Source: Phascolomyces articulosus (taxonomy: Eukaryota > Mucoromycota > Mucoromycetes > Mucorales > Lichtheimiaceae). From it: 64,000 nucleotides of DNA. Location: positions 744,001-808,000 of the forward strand of contig JAIXMP010000014.1 of assembly GCA_025677815.1 (NCBI GenBank). The letters are read 5' to 3'. Of the stretch, positions 12,998-22,429 are shown one piece after another. A program made the position numbers and the translations under genes. Below the pieces are notes generated by a model. That model ran no database searches. It saw nothing but the letters and a program-made list of their open reading frames with translations, and was not told the DNA's origin. The first letter of the stretch is position 1. Every line of letters starts with the position of its first letter.

Positions 12998-13069
12998 AAT
13001 GACTAAAGGAATACAATTGTAAATGACTAAAGGAATACAATTGCGAATGACTAAAGGAATACTATTATG
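12998..13069. repeat. Three tandem 24-bp repeats
   Basis: Three near-identical 24-bp units (12998-13021, 13022-13045, 13046-13069) share AATGACTAAAGGAATAC. On the minus strand they lie in one 87-codon frame (12956-13219) and encode an octapeptide repeated three times, ending in IPLVI. Whether that frame is translated is unknown. Confidence 0.85.
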
Positions 13070-14212
13070 AATAACTTGGATGGCCTGGAGGTCTTTGTTG
13101 CAAATTGGTCGATCCATTAAACGTTGCTCCCTGTTGATCAATAAAGGAAAACCCACGCAGAGAGACCATGATGAAACATAAAGAAAATCGTTCACCTTAA
13201 AAACCATGCCTAAATACATATGTTTGTCAATTGTTCTTCTTCTTTTATAATAAACTGGTTATTGTTCAAAGATACAGAAAAAAAAACATACCCGCAAAAC
13301 AGGGACGTATCATTATTAAGAATCGTCAGCTTGAGAAACGGCATAACCTATTATATATATTTATATACAACGTATATTAGTTAATTGCTCATATATAAAG
13401 TTTCTTTTAGCAATGAAATAGTTATAATTGAATACATACAGACAGAACAGGAGCAGATGGGCTATCAATGTTATGAATTCATATTGATTTTTTTTGTTGG
13501 TTATTGCACTCGAAATTTCACCTATTATTTTAACAAAGAGAAAAAGGTAAAATATTTCATGCATGGACAACTCTCTTCCTTTGCGTCCCTCTTTTGTTTT
13601 CGTTCCCCTCTTTTATTGGTTTCACCCCCTTTTCACATAGCTTTTTCGCCCGAGCACTTTTTTCTTGCTGGTGTGGTGGAAGGCTACCATGTAAAATGGT
13701 AGCACTGCCTCGACAGTTTTTGTCATGAACGGACACAGCATTTAGAGTCGACTGCAAAGACTCATGGGCGACCGAAAGCCGTTTTCGAACACTTGGTTGT
13801 ACTAACTGCACAAGCGGGATGACTATGGATAGTCAAATTACTCCCAGGGAATGCGAGTTCTGTGGAATTCAGAGACGTATGGCTATCGCACTGTTAGCCT
13901 CCAAAATGTGCATTTAGTTGATCAAAGGAAATCAACGTCCTTCCAGAGTACACAATAAGGACAATTCTACCAAGATTATACAGACTGTTGTGGGCACATG
14001 CAAGTACTGTACCCTGGCCAGTTCCTAAGTCTGACTTCTTCCTTGCATGCGAATGGTTACTGACCACAACCTTGGGTGTGCCGAAAGGGGAACAGAAGGC
14101 CGCACCTTAACCTCAGCTAAACCAACTGTCGTCTCCTCGGCTCCGTTGGATTGTCAAAAAGACGCGCCATATCCAGTGGGACCTGGCACCAACAAGAACT
14201 CAGGCCCCTTGA

Positions 14213-14268
14213 ACCAAGTACAGGAGTCGAACCCGTCGCCGTATGTACCAAAACTACATAGACTTGGC
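14213..14268 (-). ncRNA. tRNA-like fold lacking a D arm
   Basis: Read on the minus strand, 14268-14262 (GCCAAGT) pairs with 14219-14213 (ACTTGGT) as a 7-bp acceptor stem with one G-T pair. A 5-bp stem at 14259-14255/14247-14243 (extendable to 6) closes a 7-nt loop, GTTTTGG, that would place TTT as anticodon. A 5-bp stem at 14236-14232/14224-14220 closes the canonical T loop TTCGACT and gives a perfect B-box GGTTCGACTCC. Linkers are 2 and 6 nt and there is no D arm; total length is 56 nt. It could be a tRNA-derived SINE head, a decayed tRNA with an internal deletion, or a coincidental fold within a transposon remnant. Expression is unknown. Confidence 0.4.
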
Positions 14269-14590
14269 TAATACGAAAAGCAGAGCATAGGCTTGACCAA
14301 AAGGGAAAGAAATGGCATCGACCAGAAAAAGAAAACATTGGAACCCTGAATGCTTTGGAAACAATATAGCGGCATTCATTTCGAAATGACTTGAGAAGAT
14401 CCAAATAGAAGAATGAACGTAAAAAAATAAGTTTGAGAATACTAAAGATAAAGAATATAATATAAAAAAGAATGCTAAGCAAAATGAAGATATGGAATGG
14501 TAAACAAAAAATAAGTATTGGAGGAAAAGTTTGAGAGAATAAAGAAGGTCGATTAAATAAATCAGTAAAAAAAAAAAAAAGCAATTAAGG

Positions 14591-14842
14591 CCATTCAATG
14601 TCAAGAGAGGAGCATTGAAAGACTGGGTAACGATTTCAAAGGTACCTTTAAAAACAGCATGAAGTTTCATATAACTTGAGACCAGTAATTGTTAACTGAT
14701 TTAAAAAAAAATGTTTGGTTAACTAGTTCAGTGAAAAAGCAAAACTAGATTAAAATAAAGTTATCCATTGTCAAGAGAGGATCATTGAAAACGTCGTAAA
14801 GATTTCAAAAGTACCTTTTTCATTGGCAGCTTGAAGAAGTTT
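14591..14842. repeat. Diverged direct repeat, about 80 bp, 170-bp period
   Basis: Copies at 14591-14668 and 14761-14842 share GTCAAGAGAGGA, CATTGAAA, GATTTCAAA and GTACCTTT in the same order. The second copy has small indels. Nothing coding is recognisable; this could be the end of a retroelement or an old tandem duplication. Confidence 0.75.
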
Positions 14843-16003
14843 CGTTTTTGTAGAAGAAAAAGTGTGTGTCTATTGGGTTGAGAGAAGAATGTTGGCCTAA
14901 AGTTGGGTGAGAGAGTTACTGCGGCTTCAGAAATAGCAAAAATTGATGACGTTTAAGTCCCGTGATTACTACTGCTCAATATTTTGTTTCCAAGTATAAA
15001 GCACATTTACCTGCGCATATCGTTTCAACATGCTTTTATCATGAACGGGAGAAAAAAAATTTTTCTTTATTATGGTTGCCGTGTCAAGAAGCGAATCCTT
15101 TTATACTGCTGAATAATTCAAATATTTTATGAACTATATTATCTACTACTGTCCTAATATAACCACCGTTCTTGATCATTCCATCTGAAACTATCGTTCC
15201 TCTACTACCATAATAAGATACTAAATGTTTATTAAAAAATAATATGACCTTCCATCACACAATAATAATAATCCATTTCAATATCTTACAAAAGGGTTTT
15301 TTATTAGCAACTCTATTAACACCTCAGAAAATAATATTCAAAAAATATTCATCATAGATACAAAAAAAAAATTACGTATTAATATAATAATAAGAGACAA
15401 TCTTGTATAAACACATTATAAATCGATCTACCTTCTTGTTGTACCATTATTCATGAATAATTAATAAATGACAAGTAGTTGTGACTAAAAAAAACATATT
15501 TTTCTCCTCTTTTATAAATTCACACGTAGACAGTCATGTTAAATCCTGGTATAATGTGGATATTGTATTGATAAAAATATCTTGACTACAGTTAACCCCC
15601 GGTTTTTGCAATCCCGGTTATGTGCAAATTCTAACTTTTTTGCACCAAACCTTTGGAAATAGGATAATAACTTAATAAATTTACAATTTGCACTCTCATT
15701 CTTATCGGTTGTATTTTATTGAGAGAAATTTACACCGGATAATACCAACAGGTGTACATTTCATTACAGATTGCATCTTATATATCTAATTAACCGAGTA
15801 TATAACTATTTGGAGAATATATGTTGTATTGATATATATTAAAACAATCATCAAGTGAAACACGTCATTATGTGACATTCAGGTTTGAAAAAACACATAT
15901 TAATAATAATCAATCTTATTCATGTATCGCCTCACTACATGTCTAATGGGTAAAACATAACAAATATTTTTCTGATAATAACGCTTGAAACACTTTCCTC
16001 TCT
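14843..16003. other. AT-rich spacer with solo transposon-end-like sequence
   Basis: No open frame of note. At about 15589-15650 a CAGTTAACCCCCGG block preceded by TA is followed by a second CCGGTT and a TTTTGCACC block, the layout of pogo/Fot-type terminal repeats. No matching inverted copy was found in the window. Confidence 0.4.
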
Positions 16004-17324
16004 TTGTCCAACATGAGATTCCCAAAGCATCACATGGTTTGGAAATATAAAGAAGATACTCAAAAATTTAAAGTTGTCCCAGGGCATTCCACTTGTCAGT
16101 CAGAACTTCAACATAGAATTGATGCAAAAGCTCCTGAAAAACGTATTAATTTTCATAAGTACAAAATGACTAGTCAGGTAATTCAAAAGTGTGAAACTAT
16201 GCTTGTATGACAGTCAATATATATTTCTGTATTGATCATATTCGATCTTTGATATCCAGATTGGATCTTACGTTTATTTTGGTGATTTGATATTCGATCA
16301 ATATTGAATTACTGTAATGACCATACCAGCTTTCAAAGATATAATGTACCCAAGTATCAAACCTACAATCACCAACCACCATCTTTGTTCGGCTCTTGAA
16401 AGAGGAAAATTGATGCCATTTTCATATATTGAAGGGCTGAAAGAGTACAATAACTATCCATATCTTATACCATTGATACGATGCTGTTTACATACAGTTG
16501 CCAAAGGTCCATATGTAGGATACAGCTTGGGAAACATGCCACTTCTCATTGATTATAAAGTAATTTGTTATATCTAATTTTGCGTTTTTTCTAGTTATTT
16601 ATTAATGGAAGACTAGTTGACACTTGTCAATAGACAGGTTGTCGCTTTCTTCACAGTTCGTCGTAGAGGAATATAAGTAATAGTTACGAGTAGATCTATA
16701 CTAAACTCTAAGCTTATTTTTTTTTAGGTTCAAGTCTTCTGAAGTCTTGAAATCAATGATGTCTATAATAATGACCACTACTCCAAAAGAATTCTTTACG
16801 CCCATCCAAATTTTTATGGCAACACACGGTTTGACTATGCTAAATTCTCTGATCAATCTATTGGAAAAGTTCTCATCTTTTTGACAGTAAAAACTAAAAG
16901 TACAGATAAATACCACCTTCCAGAATCCATCGATTTGTGCTTGAGTTAACGTTATATAGAAAGTAATCAATCCCATCCAACTGGATTTCGAATTATTGAT
17001 GGGGCTGCTGAGGCACGGGTATATGAGCGCTAGGAAATACGACATGTGTACCACATTATATCTCCCATTCACATAACGCCTGATTTCTCGACTGCTTATG
17101 ATAATGATGTGGCCACTGGTTCTTTTGAACAATACTTCGAGAATTATGACACTGACCCAACATTACACACTAAAGGGACTGTTCGAGGACTCGTTGAATC
17201 TGAACTTAAGACACGGGACATTACTTCAACAAATGGCGACATTGAGAATGAATTAGAAAGTGAATGTGATTACATTGATGATGGATACAAGGATGAGGGT
17301 GATGGTAGTAATTTCGATTTATAA
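16004..17324 (+). pseudogene. Decayed multi-exon gene of unknown function
   Basis: Three coding-looking blocks lie in order on the plus strand. Block 1 is 16004-16171, with an ATG at 16013 in better context than the TTG frame opening, closing at a CAG|GTAATT donor. Block 2 is about 16320-16559, ending at AAA|GTAATT. Block 3 is one reading frame from about 16743 to 17324. Block 3 carries two in-frame stops, TAA at 16947-16949 and TAG at 17031-17033, yet reads sensibly through both (YAHPNFYGN before the first, then IIDGAAEARVYER, then YHIISPIHI and an acidic tail). That pattern is typical of a recently dead gene. I do not recognise the family. The YAHPNFYG-type motif and acidic C-terminus recall transposon-encoded proteins of Mucoromycota, but this is weak. 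It is too well conserved to be random and too broken to be active. Confidence 0.55.
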
Positions 17325-19660
17325 CCTTTTAAAAAAAATACAAGTAACCTTGTTTCCAAATAATAAAATTTCTTCAATACTATAATGTACAAAATTTGGT
17401 CTTTACGGTATTTAATTAATCTTGATCACTACCACTATCACTATATTATTATAAAAAAAGACGTTTAAAAGCATTTAAAAGTATCGTGTAGAGATATATT
17501 TGCATTTAAATGTAAATATTAGTAAAAAAAGTATATAAATGTTACACCAATCATTTAAATGCATATAAATATAAAACCAAACTTACGATCGGATAGCTCT
17601 TTCAACGTTTTTTATGTTTACAATGGTTCTTACACCGGTTGCAATCGGGATCTTGAATTTTACAATCAGCAGTGCTGTTGCAGTTTGGAGCATTACACAT
17701 GTTATAGCCAGACATTTGAAGTGTTTTTTGTTTCTGTGTCTGTTCGTTCTTAGGCATATTATATAATTAATCAGGTACCCCGTATAATAGAATTGAGAAA
17801 GAGGTAAAAAGTAGAACAAGAGCTAAAGAAATGTTTTATTAACAGACGTAGCCTTTTTATAAAATTACGCTGTTGAGTAGCGAGTGTAACAATATATTCT
17901 GAAAATATATACGACAATAGGCTTAGTTCATTACATACTTTATATTCATAGGTGAGGCGAGTCGGAATCAACTTCTAACAGGATATATGTCTTCTGATAC
18001 ACAATTGAGTGTATAACAGTACACGTGTGTAGGTATGAGAAGAATTAGCAACCATATAATAGTATCATATGAGTAACAGATGGTTTATTGTTACCAGTAA
18101 AGCCTCCAAAGTACTAGTTGAGGTTTTGGCTTAGCTTTTGATGACGTTTATTTGAAGAGTAAACAGATACGAAAATGTGATACCATGGGAATAAGCCTTA
18201 AATATTAGTGGGATAAAAATCATGGTTCAACAAATAGCGCCACCATTCTTTTCTTTTTTGGTCGATAGAAAATGAATAAGCAATAATGAAAATAGTACAT
18301 AAACAGCATTACAATGATATCATAAGGAAAATTTTGGATATAATGACAATTTTTTCGGTGCGCCACTTCCTCTTTGGCCTTCAACTCTTGATAACAAAGC
18401 ACTGTATCATCTTTTTAAAAGGCTTTTTTTTTAAAAAAAAAAAAAATTAATAAACTTTCTGTACCTTCAACGCTTTTTTTTAGGTTGTTCTAATTTTTTT
18501 TAAAAAAAGAATATAAAACTTTTACCTGTGGATAGGGTGTTTGTTTCGACCAGTTACGTTACTGTTATGTGATATTTAAGACATGTTAAAAATGAAAGGG
18601 TTCTCGTATTGTTTATATTTTTATTTTCATGCACTTCTTACACTGACGTAATCACACCATTTTTGTTAATACAACGCTTAAAATTTATATTAGGCAAGTG
18701 ACACGAGCTCAAGGGCCATTGCTCAATTTGGCACACTACTTAAAAAAGCTACTCATCGTATTCGATCATAAATACATTATACTGCTCTTTCCTTTTCAAT
18801 TTTATCATATGTTTGTGATCATTATTCTGGTACGCATTCTAATAAACAACATCTTCAAATATATCGCTGGAATATACCAAAAAAAAAAAAGAGGAAAAAT
18901 GAAATCTCAAGGAGTAGTATTCATTAAGGACGATACAATGGGAAGATTGTGGTGTTTTATTGAATAAAGAGCAAATGGTAATACCAATAAAGAAAAGAGG
19001 AGTATTGTGCTATATAAGATGGTAATAATGATATCCTGGTAAATAATATTTGAATCATCTTTACCTAATATGATCATCTTAATTCTTGACCCGTTGGAAA
19101 GGTGGTAAAAATGAATTCCTTCGAAAGTGAGATTTGTCATCTGTCGGTTCCTCCTTCAAAAGGAGATTCTATTAAATATGCCCAATTATTTAATTTTCAT
19201 CCTTTCACTATTTCCCCGTTTATATATATTCAATCAGGTTAATTACTACCTTGAGTTGATATATTTTTTCGTAGGCATTGAAACATGGAAAAAAATCATC
19301 TGTATTCGACCTAAGATTGAAGTTGGCTAATTCAATCAAATTATAAACTCCATCATTGGCCAGGTCCATTTTAAACGTTCTGCAACAAAGAAATTCAGCA
19401 AACAAATAAAATATTGTTTGTTGTTGATCCGTTAAAAGTTATCTCCATTTATATATGTAAATATGATATGTAAAATAAATATCTGTACATTCAGGGTCTT
19501 CAAAAAGAACATCTGTTATCATTTTATGATTGAAAGGATCTACAGATATCAACTTATCCAACATTTTTTGAGTTCATACCCAAGATATGAAACATTGCTG
19601 CAATCCACACCAATAAAAAGGGGACAGCTATAAGTAAGCTTCATACACGGATAATCGCCC
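17325..19660. other. AT-rich spacer
   Basis: About 2.3 kb with only short, low-complexity frames, several T/A homopolymers (for example 18421-18450) and TTTAAATG-type palindromic blocks near 17.5 kb. No gene, RNA or element is supported. Confidence 0.55.
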
Positions 19661-19813
19661 TTGTATACAATCATGTCAAGTTCCAAATCACCCAACGGTG
19701 TTTCATTGTTTTCATCTGCTTCTGGTGATGTTACTATATTATATATATTATTACAGAAAAATCAATAAATCAACCCTAATATGCAAGCCAAAAAAAAAAC
19801 CAAATAACACTTT

Positions 19814-21320
19814 CTACGCGCAGATCGAGAAATTTTCTGATTTTGTGAAAATGGATCGGATATAGGGCATCAATGTGATGTCGATATAGAATGGCTGTTG
19901 TTGATTTTGAGCCATATCATAAATGCTATTACCAATGTTAGTGTAATTTGTGAATCTGGATAGCCAGTAAAAGTAATAATAATAGATTAGTTGACCGACG
20001 ATGACTATAGAGTCCGGCCCAATATATCTTTGAGCTACCACAGGATGATGCTTGCATATGATGGACACATTTGAGGAATGGTTTCATACTGATGTTCCAT
20101 ATATACTCCAGTTGAATTTCCATTAATTGCTTTTCCAAGCTATCCACATTGGATGTCATCTAAGCATATTGGTCTTCAGTAATAAGTTCTTTCATATCAT
20201 TTATATCTGTTAGTACAAAAAGGAAATAGGGAGTCTCTGCCTTATTCAGTTCATGACATACGGTAGTAGTACTTGAAGGTAAATGATACAAAACTTCCGT
20301 TCTCTTAATGCCATCCTCAACCTTTTTTCGTATTTCTTTTGTTAATTTGTCCAAATGCCTTTTTGATGATTGAGTGGAAAGTAGTATATGTGATTAAGGG
20401 CCCTGAGTAATATAAAACAAAAAATCGGTAGGTAGAAAAAATCAAACAAACTTTCTTGCTTCCTGTCTCAATCATTTCAATTTCTCACTGTAAACTTACA
20501 GTCCATTTTCAGCATCCTCCAAATCTTCATCTTCTGCTTGTTTTATGATCATTTGGCGGTACTTTTTAAGGAGTCTAGATAGGTTTTTGTCACCGCATTT
20601 CCACTATATTCGTATAGTTTTTTTTATGTAATATTTTATTTTGTATATTGTTGGTGCAAATTCATAAGACAGCAGTGTGGTTTTTTTTTTCGTTTGGATA
20701 CAATATACTATTATACCTCCTTTCCGTTACAACTGACAATACCATCTTCTTCAAATTCTCCCAGGCCCGCCAAGTATATAAATTTTCGAATTTTTCTTTT
20801 GCTTTCGATGACACTATTGTCATCAGAAGAATTGGTACTTTCTTGTGTTTCCTTCATAATCGTTTTTGGTTAATAATTTTAACAAAATCGTTCAATTTAT
20901 ATATTACAATAAAAAAAATAAGTATAACACAAAAAACTTACTGATTCTTCTTGCACTAGTCGTATGTATGTTCGTTTGGTAGGAAGAGATGTATTTGCTT
21001 GCGATGGCACATCATTGGTATTACCACCACTTCTTCTGCCTGTAATACTCGTCGTCGGTCTGATACACTCTCCCATTATTAAAAAGTACAAATTTTCATA
21101 AATATTTTGAAAAAGAAAAAAAAGCTATACCGAGTTACCTGATGCTGCTTCATCTAGAATTTGTTGTATTGCCTTTTTTGGACTTGCTCTTGTCTAATTA
21201 ATGTTTCTTCCTTTGCTTTTTCAACTGTAGCCTTCGTCTTTTTGTTCTCGAGATCTGACCAATATTTTTCAGCTTCATCGCTAGTCAAGATCTACAATTA
21301 TAAGAAAAAGAAAAAAAAAG
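19814..21320 (-). pseudogene. Candidate decayed multi-exon gene, function unknown
   Basis: Several minus-strand blocks have coding character and plausible splice sites. 21300-21139 encodes an acidic/basic helix (DEAEKYWSDLENKK) and ends at CAG|GTAACT. 21085-20942 encodes a Ser/Arg-rich stretch ending RLVQEES at a GTAAGT donor. About 20860-20710 encodes a Ser/Asp-rich stretch (STNSSDDNSVIES). About 20610-20500 encodes an acidic coil (QAEDEDLEDAE). 20354-20160 encodes KLTKEIRKKVEDGIKR and ends in a stop. In the first block the frame shifts at a T6 run (21174-21179), after which QQILDEAASG continues in another frame. The composition suggests a nuclear or coiled-coil protein. No domain is recognised. 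The frameshift and poor continuity downstream of 20.16 kb argue that it is broken; exon edges are uncertain. Confidence 0.35.
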
Positions 21321-21663
21321 TCAATAGTGAGGCATTAGTAAATGGAAGACACGCGTGATACGCACTTTGAATTCATCGTGTTGAATTTAATTAGCCCATG
21401 GTACTGCTTTGAAACTGTCAAACCACTAGTAAAATTGTTTTTTCACAAGACCATTCACTACTTGTATGAATTCCTTTTCAGCCACTCAACTCGATTCAAT
21501 TTTTATGTCTTCATAATAAGCTTGAATAGAAATATTGTTGAAATGCTTTACTATATAGAAAAGCATCACGGATAAAGGTGAAAAAGGTTTTGGCTCGATA
21601 TATCGCGTCAAGTCTTTTTTTTTGCATAAAGCGATTGAAACTCAGCTCCGTCCGGACCGCACT

Positions 21664-21689
21664 CGATTATCTTCTACAGGAGATAATCG
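21664..21689. other. Perfect 9-bp hairpin in a GC-richer islet
   Basis: CGATTATCT (21664-21672) and its exact reverse complement AGATAATCG (21681-21689) flank an 8-nt loop. It is preceded by the palindrome GTCCGGAC (about 21650-21657). The surrounding 60 bp is markedly less AT-rich than its neighbourhood. Confidence 0.6.
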
Positions 21690-21935
21690 GCCGCACAAAC
21701 AACAATAATTGCTGTCCAGCATATAAATAAAATCTCCAAGCCAAATATATAATAATGGATGGATATTGAAATGTATCACTTCGTGTTATGTTGATGATCC
21801 TGATACAGAGATTGTTGCTATTAATAAGACATACATATCATACTGTAAATGATGATGTATTTTTTAACATGTATTCTGATAATATAAATATACTTTTCTG
21901 TCATTGGCATATATTATTAAAGACATAGAAAAAGA

Positions 21936-22423
21936 ACATTTTGTCCAAACTCACTGCAAAACCATCCATTACATCAAAAACTTTGGGGGAAAAGAAAGAA
22001 ATGCGTGAAAAGGTATTTTCCCTGATGATCAATATGATGAAAGCTGTATTACCAGTTGGTTTTGATTTTGAACATGGGAGATTTGAGATTCGGTATGTAG
22101 AAAGAGTGATACTTGCGCTTAGTAATAGCGAGTCAAATGGTAAGTTTTTTTTTTTTACAAATTAACATCCAATAGATAGTATCATACATGATACCTCCTT
22201 TAAGTATCATTAGATGAAGAAGCTGCTGCCAAGATTGTGGGTTATAAAGACACTATTATCAAAGTGCTGTCATTTACAGACGGAAGAACCCACGGTGTAT
22301 GATATTTTCGTTGATGTTAGTGAGAATTACCCCGTGTCGTGTACTTGTGTTGATCAACAAACAAATGCTTCACCATGCAAGCACGTGTATTTGGCATGTT
22401 ATGATACAGAGTATTCGAACTAA
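21936..22423 (+). pseudogene. SWIM zinc-finger gene relic
   Basis: Block 1 (about 21936-22140) ends at AATG|GTAAGT. Block 2 begins after the TAG at about 22214 and continues in frame (DEEAAAKIVGYKD) to a TGA at about 22299. A one-base shift just before that stop opens the frame that reads VYDIFVDV and then a complete SWIM signature, Cys-Thr-Cys, eight residues, Cys-Lys-His (CTCVDQQTNASPCKH), ending 22423. SWIM fingers (CxCxnCxH) occur in MULE/FHY3-type transposases and in some chromatin proteins. No transposase catalytic core was found upstream. I infer the 3' end of a dead transposase-like or SWIM-protein gene; an undetected intron covering the shift is the alternative. Confidence 0.55.
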
Positions 22424-22429
22424 CGAACA

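Larger units (their letters stand above)
11971..14589. other. Gene-poor region with GC-richer islet
   Basis: There is no supported gene. Contents: AT-rich DNA to about 12.9 kb; a 24-bp tandem repeat at 12998-13069; a pyrimidine-rich stretch near 13.6 kb; and at about 13.69-14.27 kb a clearly less AT-rich islet with only broken frames (for example a Cys-x-x-Cys remnant near 13.85 kb). The islet ends in the tRNA-like fold at 14213-14268. Its composition suggests an old mobile element. Confidence 0.5.

Noticed and set aside
14117..14670. Two overlapping hydrophobic minus-strand frames of 138-155 codons
   Set aside because: They consist mostly of Phe/Leu/Ile/Ser from an A-rich plus strand, contain no motif, and overlap the direct repeat and tRNA-like fold.
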